Shown here: in pieces, positions 17,558-26,218 of the stretch
Layout: each line of letters starts with the position of its first letter
Numbering within the stretch: position 1 is the first letter of the stretch
Origin: Pedobacter sp.
GTDB taxonomy: Bacteria > Bacteroidota > Bacteroidia > Sphingobacteriales > Sphingobacteriaceae
NCBI RefSeq assembly: GCF_031119335.1
Contig: NZ_JAVHXT010000002.1
Location: 62,001 to 126,000 of the forward strand
Direction of reading: 5' to 3'
Length of the DNA: 64,000 nucleotides
Notes under the pieces: generated by a model
What the model saw: the letters and a program-made list of their open reading frames with translations, nothing else
Told to the model about the DNA's origin: nothing
The model's database searches: none
Program-made: the position numbers and the translations under genes

Positions 17558-17854
17558 ATGAGAATAGTAACGTTTGCCAGGATAAGTGATTTTACAAAAT
17601 CGCATCAAGATGCTGATATCGCATTAAGAGATTGGTATAAAAAAACTGAGCGTAGCAATTGGTCGTGCTTTGCAGATATAAAAAATACGTTTGGCAGCGT
17701 AGATAGCGTAGGGAACAATAGGTATGTATTTAATATAAGAGGTAACGAGTATCGTTTAATTGCGATAATTATTTTCGCATCTAAAAAAGTTTATATCAGA
17801 TTTATCGGAACGCACACGCAGTACGACAAAATAAAAGACTGTTCAAAAATTTGA
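17558..17854 (+). CDS. higB: HigB-family mRNA interferase toxin
   Basis: 98 residues from MRIVTFARISDF. This start is preferred to the upstream in-frame ATG at 17399 because it lies just after a -7 box and gives the normal RelE/HigB length. The order is DADIALRDWYKKTERSNWSCFADIKNTFGSVD, then RYVFNIRGNEYRLIAII and VYIRFIGTHTQYDKI, the typical HigB core with its basic and aromatic active-site positions. It should cleave mRNA on the ribosome when free of antitoxin. Toxin-first order with the HTH protein 3 bp downstream is the hig arrangement. Confidence 0.92.
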   Translation: MRIVTFARISDFTKSHQDADIALRDWYKKTERSNWSCFADIKNTFGSVDSVGNNRYVFNIRGNEYRLIAIIIFASKKVYIRFIGTHTQYDKIKDCSKI

Positions 17855-17857
17855 GAT

Positions 17858-18226
17858 ATGAGAAAAGGAATTCAGACAGAAAAGCAATATAGGGCTACTT
17901 GTGAGAGAATTGAAGAGCTTTTACAAACAGTAGGAAACGATACGCCAGAAGATGATAAAAACTTCATTGAGCTAGACTTACTATCAGATTTGGTTTACGA
18001 GTACGAACAGGTTCACTATGAGGTAAAACAACCAACGCTTGCAGAAGTAATTAACCTGAGAATGTTCGAAATGGGGCTTACACAAGATAAGTTGTCCAAA
18101 TTATTGAATATTAGCCCATCTAGGGTAAGCGAATATTTATCTGGAAAAAGTGAGCCTACGTTAAAGAAAGCTAGAGAAATAAGCAAAAAGCTAAATATCG
18201 ATGCAAATATCGTGTTGGGAGTTTAA
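17858..18226 (+). CDS. higA: HigA-family antitoxin, XRE-type
   Basis: 122 residues. The C-terminal half (about 60-120) is an XRE helix-turn-helix: GLTQDKLSKLLNISPSRVSEYL. The N-terminal half is acidic and helical (EELLQTVGNDTPEDDKNF), suited to wrapping the toxin. It starts 3 bp after the toxin stop. It should neutralise HigB and repress the operon. Its TAA stop lies in the left arm of a palindromic repeat that runs to 18292. Confidence 0.92.
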   Translation: MRKGIQTEKQYRATCERIEELLQTVGNDTPEDDKNFIELDLLSDLVYEYEQVHYEVKQPTLAEVINLRMFEMGLTQDKLSKLLNISPSRVSEYLSGKSEPTLKKAREISKKLNIDANIVLGV

Positions 18227-18292
18227 CCCCTAAATCCCCTACAGGGGACCCACCAGCCTAGCCTCCATACATATTCCCACTTTAGGGGGTTA
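18224..18292. repeat. Palindromic element covering two stop codons
   Basis: TAACCCCTAAA at 18224-18234 is mirrored by TTTAGGGGGTTA at 18281-18292. The left arm begins with the higA stop, and the right arm encodes the last residues and stop of the convergent HIT gene. It belongs to the CCCCTAAA family also seen at about 11.90, 6.01 and 57.22 kb. Confidence 0.75.
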
Positions 18293-18680
18293 GCTCTACT
18301 TTAATTTTCGCAGCAACTTCTACTAGTTCTTCTTGGCTCAGCTTCAGTTTCGGGTTAGAAAAGTTCATATCGTTCATAGTATTAATCGGGATCAAATGCA
18401 CATGCGCATGCGGCACTTCCAAACCAATCACGGCAATACCTACCCTATCACACGGGTAAGCCTTCTTAATACCTGCAGCTACTTTTTTAGCAAATAACAT
18501 CAAGCCTTGGTACAACTCATCTTCGATGTCAAAAATATAGTCGATCTCCTTTTTCGGGATCACCAAAACGTGTCCGTAAACCAACGGACTGATATCCAGA
18601 AACGCTAGAAAGTCATCCGTTTCGGCTACTTTATGAGCTGGTATATCACCTGCTACTATTTTAGAGAAAATGCTTGCCAT
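18282..18680 (-). CDS. HIT-family nucleotide hydrolase/transferase
   Basis: 132 residues, normal length. The histidine triad HAHVH is at 91-95 (His91, His93, His95), preceded by VPH and followed by LIPI. N-terminal IFSKIVAGDIPAHKV and VLVIPKKEIDY are standard for the Hint/bacterial HIT branch, which acts on AMP conjugates. It follows greA in the same direction with about 80 bp between, filled by a GGTGGAAGG hairpin. The final residues LTP are encoded in a repeat arm. Confidence 0.95.
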   Translation of the reverse strand: MASIFSKIVAGDIPAHKVAETDDFLAFLDISPLVYGHVLVIPKKEIDYIFDIEDELYQGLMLFAKKVAAGIKKAYPCDRVGIAVIGLEVPHAHVHLIPINTMNDMNFSNPKLKLSQEELVEVAAKIKVELTP

Positions 18681-18682
18681 AT

Positions 18683-18753
18683 AAGGTGGAAGGTAAAAGG
18701 GTAAAAGGTGGAAGGCTCAAGGCCTAGAACCTCCAGCCTTCTACCTTCCACCT
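18683..18753. repeat. GGTGGAAGG hairpin between greA and the HIT gene
   Basis: AGGTGGAAGGTA-type units at 18684-18713 pair with TACCTTCCACCT at 18742-18753. Strong purine/pyrimidine strand bias as at 6885-6975. It could end greA transcription, but it lacks a T-run. Confidence 0.6.
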
Positions 18754-18761
18754 CAAAAAAA

Positions 18762-19235
18762 CTATCTAGAAATTTCCAGAATTTCGAATTCGATTTTGCC
18801 TGCAGGCACCTGTATTTCAGTTTTATCACCTACCGATTTACCTAACAAACCTTGTGCAATTGGTGATTTTACAGAGATTTTGCCCGATTTTAAATCAGCC
18901 TCACTTTCTGCCACCAACTGATAGGTCATGGTAGCACCGTTCTTCACATTTTTAATTTTCACGATAGACAGTGCCAAAACTTTCGATAAATCCAATTTCG
19001 ACTCATCTAACAACCTAGAATTAGCCAAAACCGTCTCCAACTTTGCAATTTTTGCCTCATGTAAACCTTGTGCCTCTTTTGCTGCATCATATTCTGCATT
19101 CTCCGATAAATCGCCTTTATCACGAGCTTCTGCAATTGCTTTTGCTATCGAAGACCTACCTTCAGTCTTCAACTGATGTAATTCTTCTTTTAATTTATCT
19201 AATCCTTCTTTAGTGTAATAGGTAATTTCTGCCAT
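18762..19235 (-). CDS. greA: Transcript cleavage factor GreA
   Basis: 157 residues from MAEITYYTKEGLDKL, the usual GreA start; a further upstream in-frame Met (19271) would add an atypical 12-residue tail. The N-terminal coiled coil (about 1-75) carries the acidic tip ARDKGDLSENAEYDAAKEAQ whose Asp/Glu reach into RNA polymerase, and the C-terminal FKBP-like domain includes SPIAQGLLGKSVGD. It rescues backtracked polymerase by stimulating RNA cleavage. Confidence 0.97.
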   Translation of the reverse strand: MAEITYYTKEGLDKLKEELHQLKTEGRSSIAKAIAEARDKGDLSENAEYDAAKEAQGLHEAKIAKLETVLANSRLLDESKLDLSKVLALSIVKIKNVKNGATMTYQLVAESEADLKSGKISVKSPIAQGLLGKSVGDKTEIQVPAGKIEFEILEISR

Positions 19236-19663
19236 AGCGCTATTTCTTTTCTTTAATCCTATAAAAAACAAACAAGACTACATAGGTAATTACCCTACAT
19301 AGTCTTGCTTTGTGTAAAAACGAAGATATAAGCCTTAAACCAAAAAAGCAAATAATTGCATCAAAATTTAGTTCAAATTGGCAAGGCTGTGACCAAAATC
19401 ATTAGCCCATTTTTTTTGAAAAGCAAAGCCTGCGTTTCATCGGTTCCGATAGTCCTGCTTTCCGCTTTACTCCGTTTGGCAAACACATAGGTTTGCCACT
19501 ACGTGTTCGCTCCAATCAGGTTTAGGAAACCAAGTTCAACTGACGCATATAAAAAATCAACCAGCAGATTACACAGATTTAACCGCAGATCAAAAAAGAT
19601 ACAAATCAGCGAAGATCAGCGGGAATTATCTGCACAAGTCAGCGGGAAAAGTCAAAGTAAATA
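19236..19663. other. Non-coding gap with repeats
   Basis: No convincing gene. It contains an 8-bp perfect hairpin, TGGCAAAC/GTTTGCCA (19477-19498), inside a TCCGCTTTACTCCG-type stretch, and then imperfect copies of CACAGATTTAACCGCAGATC / ATCAGCGAAGATCAGCGGG (about 19565-19650), wording shared with other intergenic repeats here. Confidence 0.5.
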
Positions 19664-20140
19664 CTAGCCACCAATTGCTGTACAAACCGCCTTATGTTTC
19701 ACCGGAAAATTCAACGAACTTGCTATGAAACACATCCTATTAGCTTCTGCATGTAAAGAGTTTGCCCAAGAAATATCTTCAGGTTTAGAAATTACCACTT
19801 CCGGACGTAAAAGTATCTCCGTAAACTTACCGCTTCCATCAGGATTTTCGGTCATAGTACCTTTAGCTCTGTCTTTATATTCAATCACTACAATTCCATT
19901 TTTAGAGCACAAATGCAAATACCATAACATGTGGCAAGACGATACAGAACTCAACATCATATCTTCTGGATTGTACTTCGATTTATCTCCCAAAAAAATA
20001 GAATCCGATGAACCTGAAAGGGCTTCCTTTCCATCAATCTCTACCGTAAAATCTCTATCGTAAGAACGGTAATCCATCGTACCCGAACCTTTGTTACCGG
20101 TCCAAACCAAATTAGTTTCGTAAATATGTTGCTTAGCCAT
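19664..20140 (-). CDS. OsmC/Ohr-family peroxide-detoxifying protein
   Basis: 158 residues. The two redox cysteines are Cys69 (SSCHMLWY) and Cys137 (RMCFIAS), with the NPEDMMLSSVSSCH core typical of the OsmC-like branch. Such proteins reduce organic hydroperoxides with thiols; in a bacillithiol-making cell that thiol could be relevant. Cytoplasmic, transcribed alone, with 96 bp to the dehydrogenase stop upstream. Confidence 0.92.
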   Translation of the reverse strand: MAKQHIYETNLVWTGNKGSGTMDYRSYDRDFTVEIDGKEALSGSSDSIFLGDKSKYNPEDMMLSSVSSCHMLWYLHLCSKNGIVVIEYKDRAKGTMTENPDGSGKFTEILLRPEVVISKPEDISWANSLHAEANRMCFIASSLNFPVKHKAVCTAIGG

Positions 20141-20236
20141 AATAATAGATATGCGTATTGAGATATGAGATTTGAGACAGGCTCATATTCACATCTCTTG
20201 CCTTAATTGTTTTGTTTATAGCAGCAATTTAGAAAA

Positions 20237-21166
20237 TTATCTGCTGATTTCAGCCAGCTTCTCCGCTAAAACCTCAGAAATTTTACGGTACGAATCGAAA
20301 GTCCATCCCGCCACGTGCGGAGTTAAAATTACTTTCTCATTGATTTTCAACGCATCATACCAATCTTGTTCCGCCACAGTTGGAAATTTTTCCTTCTCCA
20401 AAACATCTAGTCCAGCACCCAATATTTTACCGTTAGCAATATTATTCAGCACTGCTTTCACATTTACAATCTCACCACGTGCAGTATTGATGAAGAAAAT
20501 AGGTTTCTTAAAATGAAAGAAGTACTCATCATCAACCATTTGCTTGGTTTCTTTAGTTAGCGGAATATGCAAGCTCAACACATCACTATGTTTTACAATT
20601 TCTTCCATACTTACTTCCTTAGCAAATTCATCGCTAAAACCAGTTTTATATTTATCGTAGGCAATAACGTTAACGCCAAAACCAGAAAGTTTACGAGCAA
20701 AACTTTGACCCATAAAACCATAACCAATAATACCTACCGTTTTGCCTTTCAACTCGTAACCGCGGTTACCTTCTCTATCCCAAATGCCATTTCTAATTTC
20801 TACATCCGCTTTGCGAAAATTGTTCATTAATGATAGTAACATGCCAACCGCATGTTCGCCAACTGCATCCATATTGCCTTCGTTAGCAGCTAAAAGTGTA
20901 ATGCCTTTTTCTTTCGCAATCTCAATATCAATATTATCTAAACCTGCCCCAGCCCTGGCTACAAACTTTAATTCAGGCGCTACATCAAAAACTTCTTTGT
21001 CTATCCTAAACTTGGTGCGCACCGCAATACCCTCGTAATCCTTGACTGAGGCTAAAGTTTCTGCTCTAGTTATTTCAGGTCTATCGTCTACGTGATAACC
21101 TAAAGCTTCGGCTCTTTCCTTAAAAATTGGGTGTAAATCGTCTACTATCAGTATCTTTTTGCTCAT
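20237..21166 (-). CDS. D-2-hydroxyacid dehydrogenase (SerA-like)
   Basis: 309 residues, the short form without an ACT domain. The NAD site is GIIGYGFMGQSFARKL. The catalytic set is Arg230 (NTARGEIV), the Glu after GLDVLEKE and His284 (LTPHVAGWT). The early ARAGAGLDNID and GEHAVGML blocks are like phosphoglycerate dehydrogenase, so oxidation of 3-phosphoglycerate in serine synthesis is plausible, but the substrate cannot be settled without neighbours such as serC. It starts 3 bp after the S41 gene's end in the opposite reading sense of the operon, both on the minus strand. Confidence 0.9.
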   Translation of the reverse strand: MSKKILIVDDLHPIFKERAEALGYHVDDRPEITRAETLASVKDYEGIAVRTKFRIDKEVFDVAPELKFVARAGAGLDNIDIEIAKEKGITLLAANEGNMDAVGEHAVGMLLSLMNNFRKADVEIRNGIWDREGNRGYELKGKTVGIIGYGFMGQSFARKLSGFGVNVIAYDKYKTGFSDEFAKEVSMEEIVKHSDVLSLHIPLTKETKQMVDDEYFFHFKKPIFFINTARGEIVNVKAVLNNIANGKILGAGLDVLEKEKFPTVAEQDWYDALKINEKVILTPHVAGWTFDSYRKISEVLAEKLAEISR

Positions 21167-21169
21167 ACG

Positions 21170-22336
21170 TTAAGGTCTCTTTTTGATATACTCTAAGGTC
21201 TGCATAATCCAATCGCTTTTAAAAAAATCTAGTGCTACATCTGGATTAACCCCCTTACTTTCGTATGCCAATTCCCTATCTATGCCATTCATGTCTGTAG
21301 GAGAAAAAGTAAAGCGACCACTTGGCAACACCACTTTTTTGCCATAATTACTACCAAAAGTAATCATGCCTTTGGTTTGCTCTCCCAAAGTGGTTACATT
21401 TTTTAAAGGTTTTAAGGCCAAAATGAACTGCTCCGCGTTGCTAACTGTGGCAGCGTTTTGCAGTATGAAAATTTCACCATTATATTTTTTAAGCATATTG
21501 ATGAATTTCTGGGACACTTTGTAAGCACCACCGCCATTGTTTCTCAAATCAACAATTAAATGCCTTACCGTCAACTTTCCTTGAATGGTTTTATAAAACT
21601 CTTCCGATTTTTTGATATTGTCATTATCTGCATTAAAGCTGCTTAACCTTAGATATCCAACTTGGTCTTCAAGGTTTCTAAACTCATAGTTTTCATTGCC
21701 TTTGTCGAGTATCGAAAATTTCTTCTCTTTATATTTTGTAAACGGCACTCCTAACAGGGTTCCATTAACCAGTCTGGTATTTTTTATTAGGTTATAGGGA
21801 GTGGGCTTACCAGAATATAACAGTAAATCATAACCACCATAAGGAGTATGAAAAATTTCTGCCATTAAAACCCCATTAGCTAAACTCACAATTTGATGAG
21901 CATCGCCATTGGCATACAATCCAAATTCATGATTGCCAACATAGTAAATACCCTCTAAGCTATTTTTAGCTTTTTGTTGCAGTTGCTTTTTTAATGAATC
22001 GGTATTTATTGGTAAAGAAATGTATACGGTTTTTATTGTACTATCCGGAGTACGATAAAAGCCCAAATGATTATCGTTGATGGCAGAAACCAATCTACTT
22101 AATTGTCTAAAAGTCTGCTTTTCGTCTGTATCTACTATTTTTTGTTTTACATCCTCATACAATTGCTGATAAGTTTTATCGCCCTTTAGTATTTTTTTAT
22201 AGGAAGGTGTTTTTTGGATGGCAGCATAAAGCGCCTCTAAATCTATTTGGTTTAAATTTTCTTGGGCAAAAAGTATATAAACACTAAAAATATTTAATCC
22301 GAATAGTAAAATTAAAAATTGAGCTAGTCTTTTCAT
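21170..22336 (-). CDS. S41-family (C-terminal processing) peptidase, exported
   Basis: 388 residues, signal peptide about 1-25. The tail-specific-protease core has LIVDLRNNGGGAYKVSQ and the nucleophile Ser299 in ATVSNAEQF, then KGMITFGSN. No PDZ domain is visible; the N-terminal half is a Bacteroidota-type helper region. It probably degrades or trims proteins in the periplasm. The dehydrogenase follows 3 bp downstream, suggesting an operon. Confidence 0.87.
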   Translation of the reverse strand: MKRLAQFLILLFGLNIFSVYILFAQENLNQIDLEALYAAIQKTPSYKKILKGDKTYQQLYEDVKQKIVDTDEKQTFRQLSRLVSAINDNHLGFYRTPDSTIKTVYISLPINTDSLKKQLQQKAKNSLEGIYYVGNHEFGLYANGDAHQIVSLANGVLMAEIFHTPYGGYDLLLYSGKPTPYNLIKNTRLVNGTLLGVPFTKYKEKKFSILDKGNENYEFRNLEDQVGYLRLSSFNADNDNIKKSEEFYKTIQGKLTVRHLIVDLRNNGGGAYKVSQKFINMLKKYNGEIFILQNAATVSNAEQFILALKPLKNVTTLGEQTKGMITFGSNYGKKVVLPSGRFTFSPTDMNGIDRELAYESKGVNPDVALDFFKSDWIMQTLEYIKKRP

Positions 22337-22370
22337 ACCAATTAAGAGATTTGTTTAGTATTATTTTGCA

Positions 22371-23147
22371 TTACCTTGTTGCTAAAAAATTGGTCAACTC
22401 CACAAAATCTTGCACACTTAAAGTCTCTGCTCTTTTCTCATAAAATAGATGTTCGCCCAATCTATCTTTTGGTACTACTGCAGAAAGTGCATTTCGCAAG
22501 GTTTTTCTACGTTGATTGAAACCCGCTTTAACCACCCTCCAAAATAGCTTTTCATCGCAATCTAATTCTTCAACTTCGTTTCTGGTTAGGCGAATTACAC
22601 CGGAATTAACTTTTGGTGGCGGATTAAAAGTTCCAGGCTTTACAGTAAACAAATACTCGATGTGATAGTAGGCCTGAATAAAGACACTCAAAATTCCGTA
22701 TTCCTTGGTACCGGGTTTAGAGGCGCAACGCTCTGCAACTTCCTTCTGAAACATACCAACCATTTCTACCACATTTTGGCGGTTTTCCAAAATCTTGAAT
22801 AAAATCTGTGATGAAATATTGTAAGGGAAATTACCAATTACAGCGAACTTTCCAGGAAAGATATCCGCAAAGTTTAGCTTTAAAAAGTCGCCATTAATTA
22901 ACCTATCGCCCAGTTGGGGATACTTTTCTTTCAAAAAGTTGAATGATTCTACATCAATATCAATAAGAAAAGTCTGCAAATCTTCTCGCTGCAGCAAAAT
23001 ATCAGACAAAATCCCCATACCAGGGCCAACCTCTAAAACTTGGTTGTACTTATCGGTGTGGATTAAACCATCCACAATTCTTTGCGCAATGTTTTTATCC
23101 GTTAGAAAATGTTGCCCTAAATGTTTTTTTGCCTTAACTAAACTCAT
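22371..23147 (-). CDS. rsmA: 16S rRNA dimethyladenosine transferase
   Basis: 258 residues from MSLVKAKKHLGQHFLTD. The in-frame codon 12 bp earlier is TTG, and GGAGAG sits just before this ATG, so this start is chosen. SAM site LEVGPGMGILSDIL; catalytic NFPYNISSQIL (the N-L/F-P-Y motif of adenine-N6 methylases); FNPPPKVNSGVI near the end. The enzyme dimethylates two adjacent adenosines in the 3' end of 16S rRNA during 30S assembly. Divergent from pdxA, a frequent partner of rsmA. Confidence 0.97.
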   Translation of the reverse strand: MSLVKAKKHLGQHFLTDKNIAQRIVDGLIHTDKYNQVLEVGPGMGILSDILLQREDLQTFLIDIDVESFNFLKEKYPQLGDRLINGDFLKLNFADIFPGKFAVIGNFPYNISSQILFKILENRQNVVEMVGMFQKEVAERCASKPGTKEYGILSVFIQAYYHIEYLFTVKPGTFNPPPKVNSGVIRLTRNEVEELDCDEKLFWRVVKAGFNQRRKTLRNALSAVVPKDRLGEHLFYEKRAETLSVQDFVELTNFLATR

Positions 23148-23392
23148 ATAACTCTCCAATCCCGATACATCGGGACTTTAAAAATTTGAAATTCAAAGGT
23201 AAGTATTTTAGACTGATACTTCTTGATAGTCGATACTCACATCTTTATACTGGTCAACATCTCACATCTCTACACAAATTACGATTGCAGATAAAAGGCA
23301 AGCCTCACTATCAAAATAAATACTTTGTGCTCTTCGTGCCTTTGCGGTTAAACTTAATAATCGCTATTTTGCGCTAAATTTTAAACATCGAC

Positions 23393-24472
23393 ATGAGCAA
23401 CAAAGTTAAGATAGGCATTAGTATAGGTGACGTTAACGGTATTGGTTTAGAGGTAATTTTAAAAACACTTGCCGAAAGCAAGATTTTAGATTACTGTACG
23501 CCAATTGTTTACGGACACACTAAAGTTGCTTCTTTTCATCGCAAGGCTTTACACCTTAGCGATTTCATGTTCAATGTAATTCCGAATGCAGAAGCTGCGG
23601 CGGCACATAAGCCAAATATGATTAACTGCTGGGAAGAAGATGTTAAAATTGAATTAGGCGAGGCGAACGAAACGGGAGGAAAATATGCGTTCCTATCACT
23701 GCAAAAAGCTACCGACGATTTAGTTCGTGGAGCTATTGATGCTTTGGTGACGGCTCCAATCAACAAAAACAATATCCAGTCAGAAGATTTTAAGTTCCCT
23801 GGACATACAGAATATCTACAAGAAAGAAGCGGCAGCAATGATGTGTTAATGTTCTTGGTAAGCGATACTTTACGTGTTGGCGTAGTAACTGGACATATTC
23901 CGGTAACCGAAGTGGCAAAGAGTATTACCAAGGAAAAAATCGTTAAAAAACTACAGCTGATTAACGAGAGCTTGAAAAAAGATTTCTGGATTGAGAAACC
24001 AAAAATTGCTGTATTGGGCTTAAATCCACATGCTAGCGATAATGGTTTGTTAGGAAGTGAAGAAGCTGAGATTATCTCTCCAGCAATACAAGAAGCTTTT
24101 GACAAGGGTATCATTAGCTTTGGTCCATATTCTGCTGATGGCTTTTTTGGCAACGGCACCTACAAACAGTTTGATGCTGTTTTGGCCATGTACCACGATC
24201 AAGGCTTAATCCCGTTTAAAACCATTGCCTTTGAAACTGGCGTTAACTATACTGCAGGCTTGAAATTTGTGCGTACTTCTCCAGATCATGGTACAGGTTA
24301 TGGCATTGCGGGCAAAGGTGAAGCAGATCCAACTTCTTTTATGGAAGCACTTTTCTCGGCCATCCACATTGTGAAAAACCGCAGGGAACAAGAAAGTTTG
24401 TTACGCAATCAGCTAAGAAGTGGTGGCAAAATCGTCGAAACTGCTGGTGACATTAAGGATGACGCGAATTAA
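23393..24472 (+). CDS. pdxA: 4-hydroxythreonine-4-phosphate dehydrogenase
   Basis: 359 residues, slightly longer than the usual 330. It shows GISIGDVNGIGLEVI at the start, VTAPINK, FPGHTEYL and the metal-binding late segment MYHDQGLIPFK with DHGTGYGIAG. It oxidises 4-phosphohydroxy-L-threonine in the DXP-dependent pyridoxal phosphate pathway. The cell therefore makes vitamin B6 by the PdxA/PdxJ route. A near-match -7 box (CTATTTTG) lies about 25 bp upstream. Confidence 0.97.
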   Translation: MSNKVKIGISIGDVNGIGLEVILKTLAESKILDYCTPIVYGHTKVASFHRKALHLSDFMFNVIPNAEAAAAHKPNMINCWEEDVKIELGEANETGGKYAFLSLQKATDDLVRGAIDALVTAPINKNNIQSEDFKFPGHTEYLQERSGSNDVLMFLVSDTLRVGVVTGHIPVTEVAKSITKEKIVKKLQLINESLKKDFWIEKPKIAVLGLNPHASDNGLLGSEEAEIISPAIQEAFDKGIISFGPYSADGFFGNGTYKQFDAVLAMYHDQGLIPFKTIAFETGVNYTAGLKFVRTSPDHGTGYGIAGKGEADPTSFMEALFSAIHIVKNRREQESLLRNQLRSGGKIVETAGDIKDDAN

Positions 24473-24483
24473 AGCAACAAAGA

Positions 24484-25257
24484 ATGGCAAGCAGATTAAC
24501 AAACATCTTCTTCATTGCTTTCTTTCTCACAAGCTTTTCAACTTTTGCTCAACAGAAGAGTTTTACGCCAACGAGAGGCGAAATAGTATTTTCATCTTCA
24601 GCTATAATTCTAGACACCGCATACTTCACCAATTCTCTAAAAGAGAACAACAAACGATTAATCAAACATTTAATTAAGGAGTTAGCCATAGACACATCGG
24701 AAAAGATAGACACAATCAATCTTCTATCATTGGTAAACGGAAACATTACCCCAAAATCATTTTCCGAAAATTCTGATTTTCGTTTTCTATACAAAGATGC
24801 GATCATTGAAAGCCATAAAATTCTAAATAACAAACGTTCTAACTCGTTTTCCATTATAGACACCAAACATACTAACTATTCTGATGTAACGGTTCTTGGC
24901 GACGACACCAATGCTGTAGACCCAATAGACTTTCGGTACCTAAAAATGAAAGACAAAAACATTAGAGAGTTTAGAAATGAAAAAAGACTTATAAATGGCT
25001 ACGAGTGCTTTAAAGTTACCTTTAACTATAAAGTAGCCTTTAGTGAAGACGAGGGCTTTCTTGCGATGATATCAAACAACGAGCAATGCTCAGCTACTTA
25101 TTGGGTAACAGAAAAAATAAAATCACTATTTCATCCAATTAGTAAGGAAAAAGAAATTCTAGAAAAATATTATCCTTTAGAAATCACCTATGAAAACCCT
25201 CTACATAAAGGACTGATATTACAATATAAGTTAAAATCAATCAACCTTTCAGACTAA
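24484..25257 (+). CDS. Uncharacterised secreted protein, GLPGLI-like
   Basis: 257 residues, signal peptide about 1-22. The body is beta-rich; the order INGYECFKVTF, WVTEKIKSLFHP, YYPLEITYENPLHKGLILQYKL resembles the GLPGLI family of Bacteroidota (a C-terminal block of G-x-P-x-x-I-L type), but the name motif itself is absent, so the assignment is weak. It starts 11 bp after pdxA, so probably co-transcribed, though the functions look unrelated. Confidence 0.65.
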   Translation: MASRLTNIFFIAFFLTSFSTFAQQKSFTPTRGEIVFSSSAIILDTAYFTNSLKENNKRLIKHLIKELAIDTSEKIDTINLLSLVNGNITPKSFSENSDFRFLYKDAIIESHKILNNKRSNSFSIIDTKHTNYSDVTVLGDDTNAVDPIDFRYLKMKDKNIREFRNEKRLINGYECFKVTFNYKVAFSEDEGFLAMISNNEQCSATYWVTEKIKSLFHPISKEKEILEKYYPLEITYENPLHKGLILQYKLKSINLSD

Positions 25258-25280
25258 TTTACTTAATTATCCTTTCCTAT

Positions 25281-25300
25281 GGTTGGTGTTATCACCAACC
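25281..25300. terminator. Hairpin after the pdxA unit
   Basis: GGTTGGTG and CACCAACC form a perfect 8-bp stem with a TTAT loop. The T-run is missing, so it is only terminator-like. It sits between the secreted-protein gene and the rhodanese gene. Confidence 0.55.
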
Positions 25301-25361
25301 AATTATTCATAAACACTTTAAGAGTTGATGATAACCAATTATAAAAGAAACCTCAACAAAA

Positions 25362-26213
25362 ATGAGTAAAATTTCACCAATCATACAACCCGAAGAGCTA
25401 CTCAAACTAAAAGTTCAAAATAAAGATTTCATACTTATTGATGCAGATGGAGGGGGAAAAGAGCGCTACCTAGCTAATCATTTGGATGGGGCATACTTTG
25501 TAGATTTAGAAACTGATTTATCGGCTGCTGTGAAAGATGCGGCAAATGGAGGCCGACATCCTTTACCTTCTACTACCGCTTTTGCTGAAACTATCAGTAA
25601 GTTAGGCATAGGTCCAAAAAGTCATGTTGTTATTTACGATGATAAAAACGGATCAAATGCAGCAGCTAGATTTTGGTGGATGCTTACTGCTATTGGTTAT
25701 GAAAATGTTCAGGTTTTAAGCGGTGGCTTTAAAGCAGCTATGAATGTTGGCTTTCCCAGTAATGCTGATTTAGCAATACCGAAACCAACTCAAATAGATG
25801 TTTTGGTTTCTGATTGGAAATTACCTTTGGCAACTATTAATGATGTAGCAATTGCTAGTAAAACCAACAAGAAAATTATTGTAGATGTGAGGGCCAAAAA
25901 CAGATATGATGGGCTAGTTGAGCCATTAGATTTAGTTGCGGGTCATATACCAAATGCCATCAATATCCCCCTTACCGATAACCTTGACGAATTGGGTTCA
26001 TTTAAGACGCCTAACATCTTAAATAAAAAATATAGTGAAGCTTTTAAGAACATCTCACCAGAAAATTTAATTGTTCATTGTGGCTCTGGTGTTACCGCTT
26101 GCCACACTTTATTAGCCTTTGCTTATGCTGGTTTACCCATTCCTAGTTTGTATGTCGGTTCTTGGAGCGAATGGTCTAGGAGTGGAAACGAAATGGTTTT
26201 AAAAAACGGGTAA
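25362..26213 (+). CDS. Two-domain sulfurtransferase (rhodanese)
   Basis: 283 residues, two tandem rhodanese domains. The active Cys240 lies in the loop CGSGVTA of the second domain, the mercaptopyruvate-type CGSGVTA loop rather than thiosulfate-type CRKGVTA. The first domain (about 1-140) lacks Cys and is structural. It moves sulfane sulfur from 3-mercaptopyruvate or thiosulfate to thiols or cyanide. No signal peptide. Only 5 bp separate its end from the convergent next gene. Confidence 0.93.
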   Translation: MSKISPIIQPEELLKLKVQNKDFILIDADGGGKERYLANHLDGAYFVDLETDLSAAVKDAANGGRHPLPSTTAFAETISKLGIGPKSHVVIYDDKNGSNAAARFWWMLTAIGYENVQVLSGGFKAAMNVGFPSNADLAIPKPTQIDVLVSDWKLPLATINDVAIASKTNKKIIVDVRAKNRYDGLVEPLDLVAGHIPNAINIPLTDNLDELGSFKTPNILNKKYSEAFKNISPENLIVHCGSGVTACHTLLAFAYAGLPIPSLYVGSWSEWSRSGNEMVLKNG

Positions 26214-26218
26214 ACCTA

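Noticed and set aside
21170-23147. rsmA/pdxA/S41 group as a special operon
   Set aside because: pdxA is divergent from rsmA, and the S41 peptidase is only a downstream neighbour; this is an ordinary core arrangement.
23536-24159. 207-codon minus-strand frame opposite pdxA
   Set aside because: pdxA is complete and conserved on the plus strand; the opposite frame has no signal, motif or promoter.
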